A program made the translations under genes and the position numbers. DNA of 64,000 bases from contig JAWRVZ010000057.1 of NCBI GenBank assembly GCA_037043235.1, forward strand, positions 1,689,501 to 1,753,500. The letters are read 5' to 3'. Of this stretch, positions 1-11,315 are shown in pieces. Position 1 is the first letter of the stretch. Each line of letters starts with the position of its first letter. The notes beneath the pieces are model-generated. The model saw only the letters and a list, made by a program, of their open reading frames with translations. It had not been told where the DNA came from and searched no databases. This stretch comes from Rhodeus uyekii (lineage: Eukaryota; Chordata; Actinopteri; Cypriniformes; Acheilognathidae).

Positions 1-9
1 TATGAAAAA

Positions 10-25
10 GGGGGGGGGGGGGGGG
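10..25. repeat. G16 homopolymer
   Basis: An uninterrupted run of 16 G. Long G runs are prone to sequencing length error. On the npas3 sense strand this is poly-C. The rest of 1..410 shows nothing I recognise. Confidence 0.9.
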
Positions 26-409
26 ACAACCCGCTCAAAAATAGCAATTTCTAGTAATATTTGCCAATATTAAAAAGTAAACAAAAGTAAACAAACATAT
101 ATCCAACGTGTTTGTGGAGCCGTTGTGTAGCGTTTAGCACTCCAGATGATGCAGGCTTGAGTGTCTTCACTATATTACTAATCTAATAAGAGCTTAAATT
201 CGAAGGTAAACCAAGGTGTGCTTTTACTACTTCAAAAACATTTATTGCAAAAACCCGTCATAGCCTGAGAAACAAATCTGAACTATCCGAAACAAGAACT
301 TCAGCCCACAAACCAAACACACAAGGACTGATGATGTAGTACAAACACAAAATCCATAAAACACATACAACAAAAGATGAGCTTGGGGTTCAGTCCTAAC
401 TGCCCTCTC

Positions 410-910
410 ATCCTGTAGGAGCCCAGCTCAAATTGGGCTTTTCCTGTGTGAAAGCGCCAAGCAGCTTTACGGAAAGACTTTCCCACCGCGCGACTCGCCG
501 CGCACCCACTGCCTGGGAACGGAGGCGTAATGCTCGCCGCCTACTCCTCTCGACTGATAAAAAGCCCTTTCTGACAACCTTATCAGCCAAATAAGCTTAA
601 ATAAAACTGGCTTCTAATAGTCTGGAGACCGCTTGATCCCGCCTTTGTCTTTCAAAGCTCCGAAGCCTTCCTCCTCCAGTGATCTTGCGCTTTCCTCATG
701 ACAGAATTCTCAATCTTTTAGGCCGGCTAAGCTGTCATTAGTTTCTTTGTTCCTCTCGCAGGATTGTTTTGCATGTTTCTGTATGGTTTGATACTGAAGG
801 GCTCATGATGGCTGAAACGCAATAGACATTTGAAAAGCTTGATAATGCCCTTTAATAATAGCTGAGATGAGAGGCATCAGCATGTGACTCCTCTGTCCTC
901 AGTGCCGTCA
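410..910. promoter_or_regulatory. Candidate conserved non-coding block (intronic)
   Basis: This stretch is of balanced composition, free of recognisable repeats, and stands out from the AT-rich sequence after it. It has two oppositely oriented GATA cores about 25 bp apart (GATAA near 556, TTATC near 580), CTTTGTC and CTTTCAAAG (SOX/TCF-like) near 645-655, and no long open frame. The look is that of a developmental enhancer, which is common in NPAS3 introns. This is pattern judgement only, with no alignment. Confidence 0.3.
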
Positions 911-1221
911 CTGAGAATAAAAGACCCTCAGAACGCACACGTGCGCCAAAAGCCAAAGATGATGCTGTGAACTCAATTCATTAAAACTCGCGCTGATGAT
1001 CGATTAATTGCATGATGTGGCAATTGATTCATCACATTTATTATATCCCTCGAATTAAGATAATTGAAAGATATTACATGACTGCGACAGCCGAAGCACT
1101 GAATAGACGTTATAAAAAGAGCTTAAGAAGCCATTGTCTCTGTGTCTTGTGCAAAAAGTGGCATGTTTACAAGATTCCATGGCAAGTTCATTTTGAACGT
1201 TTGAACATTACAACGTTTTCC

Positions 1222-1318
1222 TACTATGGAAGTCAATGGATACCGTCAACCATCAGTATTCTTCAAAACGTCTTTGTGCTTAACAGAAGAAAGAAACTCA
1301 TACAGGTTTGGGTATTTA
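1222..1318. repeat. Fragment of AGTTCACC-type inverted-repeat element
   Basis: The segment contains 'ggaagtcaatgg' and then 'aacagaagaaagaaactcat' with 'acaggtttgg', the internal sequence of the common teleost AGTTCACC element (compare 52177..52384). Both terminal repeats are missing. The open frame crossing here is a by-product. Confidence 0.55.
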
Positions 1319-2029
1319 CATTTTCAGCTCTAGTTAAAGTTAAAACATAAAAATGCACACAATCAGAGCAAATCAAATAAACTATGCATAAGTCCAATGA
1401 AAGCATACATAAAACAAAAAGGTAACTAATGAGATGACTCATTTTCACATCCCTATTAAAATGTTTTGAAAGTAAGCATGAAAGTCACTTTGGACTAAAG
1501 AAGATTTGAATTATGTTGTTTGATGTCATTTGTCACTTAAAATGACATCTAAAAACACTTAAAAACACAATAAAACTAAACAACAACAATAAAATGAAAG
1601 CAAAACAGGTAGTAGAAGTCCCATATTATTTACTTCATGTATCACTTTCTTCTGTAGAACTCAAATGAGTTTTGAAGAATGCTCAAATTGAGTATTCAGT
1701 CTTCTGAAGTTATACGACAGATTACCATTTACTTTATTGCATAGAAAAGAACAGCTTGGACATTCTGCTATGAACAAACTTCTTTTGTGTTGCACTGAAA
1801 AAAAAAGAATGTGCATCTTTCCATTTATCTTTAAATGAGTTGTTAGACAAGAGCAAAGGACGAATAAAGATCAACACACTTCCTCTGAGCTTTTCCTGCA
1901 CATAAAGACCGTCCAGGATTGATGGGCATTTCTAAATCAAGTTATGTTCCAGCAAGAGTCTTAATTTAAGGATAAACTTAGGGCTTGGGATAAATGAACG
2001 CATCAGATGATTAAAAACATTTGTCTTAG
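1319..2029. other. AT-rich intron, nothing recognised
   Basis: No coding signature, clear repeat family or strong motif cluster was seen. Composition is AT-rich with short A and T runs. Confidence 0.5.
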
Positions 2030-2215
2030 CAAGCAGGCCGGTCCCTTATTTATGGTGGCTAGTTCATCACGACGCCCGGCTGTGAGCTTTTGACAGTGAA
2101 TCTATCTGATGAAGCGATAGGCACTTTCATAATTACGGAGTAAGTTATGACGTTTTCCCTCAAGCACGCAAAATTAACAAGCATTAGATCTTTTACTTAC
2201 AACTAGTAGGATTAT
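2030..2215. promoter_or_regulatory. Candidate conserved non-coding block (intronic)
   Basis: A repeat-free block between AT-rich stretches. It contains CTTATTTATGG, the homeodomain-like CATAATTACGG, TTATGACG and AAATTAAC. It is a possible intronic enhancer, judged by composition and motif density only. Confidence 0.28.
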
Positions 2216-3461
2216 TACGACACCAGTGCTGTAAAAGCTCCAGAGCTGCCAGCAAGTGCACTACACTAACATGTATTTACTCAACTACATATACAGCATA
2301 ACACAAAGTTAATGTATATTGTCAAAAAGAGACAAAAAATGTCAAATGTAGAGGCAAAAGAATCTCCATCCACTGCATTCAAAACCAAAATGTATGCCTT
2401 ATCATTGTGACCTGTAGATGTTTGTCTAATATGAAGTGGTTTCCAATTAAATAAAACTCAAATCAACTTAAATGTAAAGAAAGCACCTTAACAAATTCTA
2501 AAACCGGAAAATTATTCAATTAAATCTATTGTGATGGTGGACATTATAGTGACCAAAAGTCATGTCCAGATTAGAAAAATTGACATCTTCACCCTTTATT
2601 CAAAAAATTATTTTTTTATTCAAAGTTTTTGTAAGCATACTGCATAATTGTGCTTGGAGTCAATTGTTTTATATGATATAATGTAATGAGACGTGTGAAA
2701 TAATTAGACATTCAGACATAATTTTTGACCAGACTGTCATACAAAGAAATTATGAAAACATGCAAAACCAAGAGAGAACCAATGAAATATGAATAACTGA
2801 TTATGTTTTAGCCAATGTCTACTTTTTCCTGTGAGTTTTTTGTTCATCTACACATTTTTTGTGCCATTTTCTCCCATTTAATACCTTATTTTACCTGTTT
2901 TGTTCTTCCCTCATATTTACAATATTTTGACAATCAAACTTCTAGGGTCATTGAATTTTTTATTTTTTCTGCCTTCTACTGTATAGACTGACAGTTATAA
3001 TTTATTGCTAATAAATTTATTGTATTATGATGTCTTGTACTTTATTTAAAAAAATAAATAATAATAATTTATTAAAAACATTTTACATAAAAAAAAAAAT
3101 CCACAAAAAAATCAAGAGATAAAAAAGGTTACAAAATATATTTTATAATTAAAAAGTAAATTTAATGTAATGTAAAACTCAGATTATTAATTGCATAAGG
3201 AATAAAACAAATGCATCTGCACCCCTCACATGAGCAATATCCCTGCGCCACAGATCTGACCATTGACAAACCAGCAGATTTGTTTATAATTACCAAACAA
3301 ACCATTTTTTCATATTATGTCATTATCTTGACACAAAACGACCGTTGAAGAGTGTGTGTTTCATACGTCTGCGACTCATCCTGTTATTCTCATGAGTCAT
3401 AAAACAACAACAACAACAGTAACACACATTGGACGAAGCTCAACACACCGTCTCCTCCAGC
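2216..3461. other. Very AT-rich intron, nothing recognised
   Basis: Long A and T runs, including ATAATAATAATTTATT near 3060, and no reading frame or element ends that I can identify. Confidence 0.5.
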
Positions 3462-3498
3462 CCATAGCTGCAGTGAGCTCATCTCACTGCAGCTATGG
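3462..3498. repeat. Perfect 16-bp inverted repeat with 5-nt loop
   Basis: Arms 3462-3477 (ccatagctgcagtgag) and 3483-3498 are exact reverse complements around the loop ctcat. The GC-containing arms would give a stable hairpin in DNA or in transcript from either strand. It is not a terminator in this eukaryotic setting. The arms contain CTGCAG but no larger element was recognised. Confidence 0.9.
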
Positions 3499-4480
3499 CA
3501 AAACATATAATATCCATCTGCCATCTGTGATTGGAGACCGCCACTGGAAAAATCTCTGAATCTGCGTCCCAGTCATGCCTCGCGTAATAGACGCTACTGG
3601 AAAACAAATACTCACAGTAGCCACCTGCACTGCTGTTAGTATTTACAGCTGAGACGAGGAGACAACCTGAGCATCTGATTTGGCCTGATTTGGCTATAGA
3701 TAAGACGACAAAACATCACAGCAGACACTCGTGTTTGTTTTAATTAAATGCACTCCTTCACTGACAGAAACGCAGATGGACAAAAGAATCAGATTTGCAT
3801 TCTTAATCAAAACGAGGCGTGCGACAGAATAAACAGATCTGACGCTTTTCAGGAAAACAAACTCAAGCTGTGGTCGTGCTTTAATTGTCAGAAAATGCAT
3901 CTATAGTATAGCCCAAATCCTGAAACTTATTCTCCCTCTCTGTGTTCATGACACAGCAGGCCAGTTTGTGTATCTGCAGACGTGTGGTTCTGATGGACGG
4001 TGGCCAGACAGGATGTTCTGGCTGGGCAGTATTAAACTGGTCAACATACGATCTCTGAGCTCCTGCAGCTCTAGACAGATCCGTCACGAGCAGCTTTAAA
4101 CCCTAGAAGCTTCACTGCTGTTTACTCTCTACATAGGCAGCCCTTTTATTAATGAAATGCAACTCTGTTAAAAAAAAAAAAATCACACAAAGTGCACAAG
4201 AGGGTTATCTGGTGCCTCAAACACTGTTCAGATATGCAGATATGAATTCCTTGATGTGAACTGAAAGTGCATTGTGTTGGTCAACCTCAAGGAGGCGCTA
4301 GATTTTCCTTCATGTCATTGATAATTCTAGTTAACTACTCGCACTAGAGTTCCACGCGTTACAACAAATTTAAAATACCATTAATGTATTGTGAAAATCG
4401 TTTTTATATTCATGAAATTCGCATTAACCTAAATTTAGATAATAACTAATGCATAAGTGAATATTATCATATTGAGACAT
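3499..4480. other. Intron, no recognised feature
   Basis: Mixed unique sequence. The part from 3530 to 4110 has balanced composition and could be conserved, but has no distinctive motif cluster. An A run lies near 4170. Minus-strand open frames here have no recognisable domain. Confidence 0.4.
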
Positions 4481-4929
4481 ATTGTAAAGTATTACCTATA
4501 ATTGAATAAACACAAAAATCCAGCCTTAACTGCGATAACAACTGGCGGGATGTACATTATCCTGCTACATAAGTAAATAATTAGGATAAATGAATATTTG
4601 AATATTTTAAACACAAAGCAAGTTCAAACTAGACGCACATACGGTCATACCACTTATTACACAGCATTTCACCACATAAATAATTATGCGGATAAGAGAT
4701 ATTGATATGAGATAAAATGGTTTTAAAATCCTACCTGTTTTTCTTATAATCCATTACAGTGTACAAAACAATCGTTGCAAATTGGCAGCACTTGCGTTTG
4801 TATGAAACAAGAGAGCGAGTTCACTGTACCCAGATGACATAATTCAATAACTGCACAAAATATTGATTTGAGCTTTATTATTTAATTAGTTCACCAAACA
4901 CAAAACTTCCACGAAGAAAAAAAAGTTTC

Positions 4930-5070
4930 AAGCAAGAGTGTAGCACTGACTTCAGTTACCTGGATGAGTCTGTGTTATCAGTTTTAACCATTTGTTATCG
5001 GAGAATAACATACCGCCAGATGGTCCTACTGACCAATCAGAATCAAGTGCACGGAGCCGTGTTATAATAA
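4930..5070. repeat. Dispersed cyprinid-type repeat fragment
   Basis: Contains 'gaccaatcagaatcaagtg' followed by 'gagccgtgttataataac'. I know this as part of a dispersed repeat in cyprinid genomes, and a second piece occurs at 30970..31015 ('aaccagaatcaagtattcca'). The family name and full ends are not determined; the repeat may extend left to about 4500. Confidence 0.45.
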
Positions 5071-5241
5071 CATTTAATGATGAATCATGCACAATAAGAA
5101 CAGAAAAAAAACACTAATGAATTAAAATCCACATTTTTCACATGACACAGAAGACAAATTATATTAAGTTGTGTGTTCTAGATTAGAGGACACATAAATA
5201 GTATGATTTATAAGCTGTGTGTCTTGTGGGTTTCCCAGGAT

Positions 5242-5258
5242 CCCCCCCCCCCCCCCCC
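5242..5258. repeat. C17 homopolymer
   Basis: A 17-nt C run followed by tccacccccg. The flanks from 5071 to 6049 show no gene or recognisable element. Confidence 0.85.
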
Positions 5259-6049
5259 TCCACCCCCGTTGCCTCTCTGAAGGGTGTAGTATTGGGGCTC
5301 TGGAAGTGAGATGAATTGAAGAAATGTCAGATGGGTTCAAACGTGACCCCATTGGCTGGGTCAGCCAGAATGAAATCAATATGTTTGAGCCGCAGACCCC
5401 AGGAACTTCAGATTTCAATTAAAACTCCACCAATAGTTTTGGTCATGTGATCACTACTGACCCCATTGATATCCCATTTTCCGAGAACCCAGGTGTTTGT
5501 GTGAATACGTGGATTACATTTTAACAGGTCTAGAATCATTTGTTTGCAAATACCACTTCATTTACTTCTAAGAGAAACATACGTTTCCAAATACGGAATA
5601 CTTCACCCCCCTCACATAAAATCTAAACTACACGAGTATCTGAAACTGCCGTGAAACCGATGAGAAACACAACAATTCACAGGTGCGTTAGGCTAATGTG
5701 TGCTGTCCGTGAGCACTAATCCCATTATTTGTATTCTGAGCCATTGCTAACTGCTTGTGTGACCCCGACTCTTCTCAAGGACACTTCTCTATATGTGCCA
5801 AACGTCTACGATAGAGCGGGATTCACCTGGGAGAATTCTGGGTAATTCAGACCACAGAATCCCCTAATGACCCAGACAGTGGACAGCAGCCGTTGAGGTC
5901 AGCGACCTCGGCTAGATGCCTCCGGTGTCCTGAGAGCCCTGCAGCTGAATATAACTCAACATTTCACAGCAGAAAAATCGCGTGAAAAATAATCATTATA
6001 TAACTATGGTATTACACATGGAGGTAGAACTAGAAAAAATTTAAAGGAT

Positions 6050-6391
6050 AGTTCACCAAAAAAGGAACATTCAGTTATCATTTACTCACTCTCATGTCGC
6101 TCCAAACCTGTAAGACTTTCATTCATCGTTGGAACACAAATCAAGGTCTTTTTGATGAAATCCGAGAGCTTTCTGTACTCTCCACACACAACTATGCAAC
6201 TTTGACGCTTCAAAAAGTTTATAAAGAGATCGTAAAACTAATCTATAAGAATTGAGAAGAGACACCATTGCTTTAAATAACGAACAGATTTAATTTAGGC
6301 TTTTATTCACATAAGACTTACAGGTTTGGAACGACACAAGGGGAGTAATTAATAACAGAATGATCCTTTTTGGGTGAACTATCCATTTAAA
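6050..6391. mobile_element. AGTTCACC-type short inverted-repeat element
   Basis: A complete non-coding copy of a very common teleost element. The left end is 'aaaggatagttcacc' and the right end 'ggtgaactatccattt', which are inverted repeats. The interior has the familiar 'catttactcactctcatgtc' with 'ccaaacctgtaagac' and an inverted counterpart near 6320. It has no coding capacity. The TTAA-like edges suggest a TTAA target but the duplication is not decisive. Related pieces: 1222, 39700, 42775, 52177 and 53030. Confidence 0.75.
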
Positions 6392-6736
6392 GCCTTTTAA
6401 TAGTATTTTGAGACCTGAGAAAAGCTGATCATAAAGAGCTTGTGCCTTCAAATACAGTAAAAATCTTAAATGTCAGGAAACATTCAATCAAATTAAAGCT
6501 GAAAGCTTGACTGTGAGTGAGTGTGAGGGTGTAAAATGAACACTATTAAAATAATAATAATGATAAATACAGTTTTATGGCCAGCAAATAATACTTTGGG
6601 TTGGAGCCTGGAGTCTCTTTCCCTTAATTGACAGCTCTTTTCAGAACACAAGCCTCATCTGACAGTGTTTCTGTGTGAATATGTGTTTGTGTACAGTAGA
6701 GTGTGTGTATGCATCAAAGACAGCTGTGCATGTGAA

Positions 6737-6762
6737 TGTGTGTGTGTGTGTGTGTGTGTGTG
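6737..6762. repeat. (TG)n microsatellite
   Basis: About 13 GT units. The short open frames with Val-Cys repeats here are translations of the repeat. Confidence 0.9.
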
Positions 6763-7206
6763 GCTGTGCTGGAGGTTTTACTCTGGTCTGACAGGGGTAG
6801 ATTCAGAGGCCTTGTGGAAAAGAGCTCTATTTGCATTTCAAATGTCACTCGCAGCAGCAGACACCTGTTAAAGGCTAGAGGAGAATCCACACAAATCAAA
6901 GGTCTGACCCTGCGGGAGAGTCCGGATCACCCTGCCCATGGGCGACTGCTGCTCTGGACGCCCTGAGACACCCACTGCAGCCCTGCGCTGGGATGATACG
7001 CTCCTCACACAATGTTTTCAGTCCATCATCCTCACATGCAGCACCGCCAAAGGTTAATTCTGATGTTTTTTCTTATATTTATAGAATCTTGTTCTTTTTA
7101 TCAATGTTTAATGCCACATATCTTGTTTCACAGATGTATGTTGGCATACATTATACTGCTCATCATGCGACCACTACAATGGAGATGAAATCAAAACGTT
7201 TTTTTT

Positions 7207-7306
7207 ATTTAAATCTGGAATTTTGCATTTAATAATAATTTAATGTATTAAATTAATCTATTTAATAAATTAAATCATTACAAAATGCAAAATTCCAGAT
7301 TTAAAT
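7207..7306. repeat. AT-rich foldback: 24-bp perfect arms
   Basis: Arms 7207-7230 (atttaaatctggaattttgc plus attt) and 7283-7306 are exact reverse complements, separated by 52 bp of AT-rich sequence. This is foldback structure without recognised transposon ends; it may be the core of an old foldback or MITE element. It lies 30 bp left of the pogo-like element. Confidence 0.85.
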
Positions 7307-7336
7307 TCTGATAAGCTGCATTCAAAAATCTATCTA

Positions 7337-7977
7337 CAGTGGTACCTCGAGATACGAAATTAATCCGTTCAGAGGCGGCCTTCGTATAATGAGTTTTTCG
7401 TATCTTGGAACACATTTTACATGTAAAATGGCTAATCCGTTCCAAGCCCTCCAAAAACACCCCATTAAATTTCATAATAAAGCTAAATTGACCTATAAAA
7501 AATGAAATAACGTAAAATGTCGAAGCTTACATTTCGAGTGAGGCTATCTCCGAAAGTGGCGGCAGAGGAGGAGGAGGAGGACAAACGGCAGATAACGTAC
7601 GGACGTACACTTAACTTTACGAAAACACATAAAAAATGTAAAGTTTCGGGTGCGGAGTGGCTGAGCTAAAGCACGCCAGCACGTACGTATAGAAGATGCA
7701 TGATGGGAGGGATGCTGTCCAATTAGAGAGAAGGATCTCATGGCTTGGCTAGCATCAGGAACCAATGGGAGAGCAGGAGGATGGTGGCGAGTCTACTATA
7801 ACTAAGATGGCGGCGTGCGGCGCGAGTTTCAAAATTGTTATGGGGCGAATCTCTGACTTTCAGAAACCTTTCGTATCTTGAAAACTTTTCGTATGTAGAG
7901 CAGTAAAAATTTTCATCTTTGCTTTCGTATCTTGGATTTTTCGTAAGTTGAGCCTTTCGTATCTTGAGGTACTACTG
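7337..7977. mobile_element. Pogo/Tigger-like non-autonomous DNA transposon
   Basis: The left end is 'cagtggtacctcgagatacg'. The right end, reverse-complemented, is 'cagtagtacctcaagatacg'. The terminal repeats are near-identical, flanked on both sides by TA (7335-7336 and 7978-7979), the duplication expected of Tc1/mariner/pogo elements. 'cgtatcttg' motifs recur inside both ends. At 641 bp it has no transposase frame and is a mobilisable deletion derivative. It inserted directly beside the TATC microsatellite. Confidence 0.85.
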
Positions 7978-8028
<51 letters not shown>

Positions 8029-8029
8029 A
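7978..8029. repeat. (TATC)n microsatellite
   Basis: About 13 tetranucleotide units directly abutting the right end of the pogo-like element. The left flank of that element also reads 'tctatcta', so the transposon probably inserted into an existing TATC tract. Confidence 0.9.
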
Positions 8030-8279
8030 GTAAATTATTATATTCAAGTCTAATTGAGATTCTTACTGATTTTGTGTTCAGGAAAGTAGTTTTTTTTCAT
8101 AAAATTATATAATCTATTACTGCTATACTAATAAAGACTTTCTAAAATATGATGAGAAGAATAATTTGAAAGATATTTCCTGTTAGCCATTAGATGAACA
8201 GAAAATATAACAGAGGATGATGAATGAAACGCTCCTTTAAAAAGAATGAATAGGTTAAAGAAACTGTAACTAAAAGCAG

Positions 8280-8640
8280 CGCGGCAAGTGATGTGCTCGC
8301 TGTGCCAAAACCGATTGGACAGATGTCACAGGCACACGCGTCTGTTTCCAAATTCATCTCATTGCAAATGAAGCTTGAATCATTTTCTTTTATTAATGCA
8401 CAAACGGGGGGCTTCTTTTCATGCTCATCAAAAGCCTCTTGTTGACAAACAGCAGGATTACTATCTTCAAGAAAAATACCGCCGTGTTTACCGCTTTATT
8501 GCTGGCGTGTCATGCCCTTGAGAGAGAAAGAGAAGGAGAGAGAGAGATGGAGCCAGCGATGAAGGAAAACACACTCTCCCCTCTGCACTGCCAGATATTT
8601 AAAATAGGCTGTTGATAACACAATTTACTCTCCAGGTTGA
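8280..8640. promoter_or_regulatory. Candidate conserved non-coding block (intronic)
   Basis: Repeat-poor sequence with balanced composition, including 'ccgattggacagatgtcaca' (inverted CCAAT box), 'cattgcaaatgaagc' (near-octamer) and 'ctttattaatgc'. A GAGA-rich patch lies at 8520-8550. It could be a regulatory element; no conservation data are available here. Confidence 0.28.
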
Positions 8641-9019
8641 GCAGATGAAAAAAGTGACATCATAGGCAGAAATAGGAGGAAAAAAATGAGTATAGAGGCA
8701 GGGCACACAAACATATGAGGGAGGTGACAGGAGGTGAAACGCCTGAATCCATCTTAAACAGAACTCAACCTCCTATTTGTTCATAGCGAAAGAGAAAAAA
8801 GTGTGACTTTGAGTCCAAAGGAGGACTATAATACCTGGAGAAAGAACAATTAGCATTCTCATTCATCTCAATGGCAGTGGGTTGGCTGGCGCACAGCTGT
8901 TACATCAAAGACAGAGAACGTAAATATAAAAGTTGAAGAAAAAAAGCAGAAGAAACTGCCAATGGCAAAACATCTAATAATTTAACGAAATGTTTGTTTG
9001 CAAAAACTCAGTTCCAACT

Positions 9020-10450
9020 ACATTTAGATGACCTTTGCTTTCTCTTGCAAAAGAATTGTGTTCCTCAAGAATCAGACAGACCTGTACCTGGCTGAAATGC
9101 GGGATACTGAAATATTGTTTTCTCGACTCCCCTATCTCCCAAGACGACCTCTTTGGCGACATGATCAAGAACTTTGCACAGCAGAGACTATCAAGCATAT
9201 CCTGCCGCTGCTCCCTCCACCCAACCGCCAGCTGCAGCACCTCTGCCTGCTTCTCGCAGAGGGCATTCCCCTGCGGCTTCTTCCACCGCTCCCACATGGC
9301 CTCAGCAGCAGTCTCCACCCAGGCAGTAATGGAAAATGCATGGTCTAAGGAACGGCACTTGACTTGGATTGCACAGACCTAATCAACAGCTTCCTGAGGG
9401 GGTGCAAGAATGATAAATCCTTCTTGCCCTCTCCTCTCCTCGTACCATCTTGGGACCACTCTCTAGTGCTGTCCGCCCTGCAGAGAGCTCCTTTGAACCT
9501 CTGCACTGGCTTCCATCAAGAGGCACTTTCGGTCGATGAATCATGCATGGAATTCGGGCTGGCCTACTCTCACATGATCCTGAGACATCTATACCTCCCT
9601 GGATATGTGCCCAAGGTTCCCACCACGCCTTTTGAGGATCAGATTGTGAACCTGCAATCTCTGCCCCTGGTGGAGGCAGACCCAGTCCTTGCTTGTCTGT
9701 CCCGTCCTTGTTTTGTGCCTGTACATGGAGCTTCAAGACCTCATACCAGCTCTTTGTCTGTTATGGAGGACAGCAGACGGGAAAGGACATCTCCAAGCAG
9801 AGGTTGGTCCACTGTTTAGTGGAAGTCATTGCCTTGGCATACCAAGCCCAAGGCCAACCGCACACCCTGAGGGTGCACTCTAAGTGTCGCTTCCTCCTTG
9901 GCGCACAGTGCCTCGCTGGCAGACATCTGTCGAGCTGGGCAACACCTAACATTTGCAAGGTTCTATAACTTTCGTGTAGAGCCAGTGCCCCCCTGCTGCA
10001 CCATTCCCATCTACGGACTGGATGCGTGTGGTTATTCTGCTCCTCAGGTGAGTTCTCCTGGTTAGCAAACCCTGTTGGAATTCCTCCAGCACCAGCGGCA
10101 GTCAGACGTGGTGGAGACGTTCGACGCCAGGCCTAGTACCCCAAGCTACACCCAGTGGTTTCCCCTTTGTTAAGCTAAGTGACCATATGTTATGATCCCT
10201 ACGGTGATCCCATATGTGTATTCTTCCACGGTACGTTCCCCTCTTTTGTGAGCCCATGTCTTTCCCAGGCAGAACTCTGAAATTCCTACATAGCATTGAA
10301 TTCACCCTAACTAGACTGGATCTATTACAGAGACCTTCCATATATAGTCCATATGTGTCCAGATGTCCAGTCCATATGTGTAAAATTCCACGATACCTCC
10401 CTGTGGGTGGGACGTGGCCTCTGTTTGATATAGTTTTTCCTCCAACCTCA
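9020..10450 (+). pseudogene. Degenerate DIRS retrotransposon (gag tail, tyrosine recombinase, 3' region)
   Basis: Decayed DIRS-type retroelement on the plus strand. Around 9075-9160 the frames give LAEMRDTEILF and FLDSPISQDDLFGD, the C-terminal motif of DIRS gag-like proteins. From about 9440 the frame reads PSWDHSLVLSALQRAPL, then SVDESCMEFG and GYVPKVPTTPF, and after a frameshift near 9740 LFVCYGG, SKQRLVHCLVEVIALAYQAQG and VHSK. These match the tyrosine recombinase that fish DIRS elements use instead of a DDE integrase. The sequence to about 10450 ('ccatatgtgtattcttccac', 'tgggtgggacgtggcc') looks like the 3' internal region. Reverse transcriptase and RNase H, expected between the two parts, are absent, so the copy is internally deleted and frameshifted. 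The catalytic tyrosine is not identifiable with confidence. Confidence 0.8.
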
Positions 10451-11039
10451 TAATATTTCCACCACTAATGTTAAAATAACACAAGCGTTTTCCAGGGAAA
10501 TACGGAAACATAGAAAAATTGTTCCTCGTCTCCTTTTTCTTAATTTCCTTTAGAGTCTCCATACAAACCAACATTATGAAAGCGGTCTACACCAAACAAG
10601 CTTACAATTTAGATTATGTCTTTGATTTAATGACTTTAGTTTAATCTAGTTATTGCATCATCCTGCCACCTGGGTCTTAAAAAATAAGCCCCCAAAACAT
10701 GTACAGTATGGGTCTCCGTTCCTCATCACTTATAAATAAAGCTCTGGTGTTAAAAGACAGACCATGGTGCCCTTTATCCGATTGTAAAGCAAATCTTTAA
10801 TGATTCTGTGTATACACAAATGAATCTCAGCGTCAGACCAACCGCCCAACCATTAAAGACCCTCTCACTCCCGCCAAGAAATTAACACTCAAACACGCAC
10901 ACACTTTGGGTTTGCCAGTGTGAAATTTCAGCCTGGCTAGAAAAAAGAAAAAGAAAACGCCACGAAAAGGACAAAACCACAAATGTGGAACTTCAATTAA
11001 TTTAAAGCTCCAATCAGCAAAGAATAAATCCTTGGCAGA
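10451..11039. other. Intron, no recognised feature
   Basis: Unique AT-rich sequence between the DIRS remnant and the candidate conserved block. No repeat ends or coding signature seen. Confidence 0.45.
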
Positions 11040-11315
11040 TCTAATTACTGAAGCTCTCGGAAGACCCGGACCGACCAGCCAATCTCCCTCATGTTTGAAC
11101 AGCTTGATGAACTCGGGGACTGATGGATATCAAGTCATTTTGTTTAATTTATAAATGGATTTTCCCCTAATACTTAAATTATCATCAGTACAACACAATG
11201 AAAATGGGAACATTTGGAAGGCAAAGTCTATAAGAGCCCTGAAAGGAATTCCAATGAGGAATGTCACCTCTTTTTATCCCTGCTATACAATTCGTCTAAT
11301 TAAATTCGGGAGCAG
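11040..11315. promoter_or_regulatory. Candidate conserved non-coding element near the npas3 exon
   Basis: Dense, repeat-free sequence about 0.8 kb downstream of the exon in gene direction. It has TAATTA homeodomain cores at 11042-11047 and near 11297, a TTTAATTTATAAATGG stretch and 'tttatccctgctatacaatt'. It has the texture of a deeply conserved vertebrate enhancer. The small plus-strand open frame across it has no recognisable domain. Confidence 0.4.

Noticed and set aside
6901..6985. Possible additional npas3 exon in GC-rich sequence
   Set aside because: Neither strand translates to the expected downstream residues of NPAS3 and no paired splice sites were found.
9383..9736. 117-codon minus-strand frame
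   Set aside because: Antisense shadow of the DIRS recombinase remnant on the plus strand.
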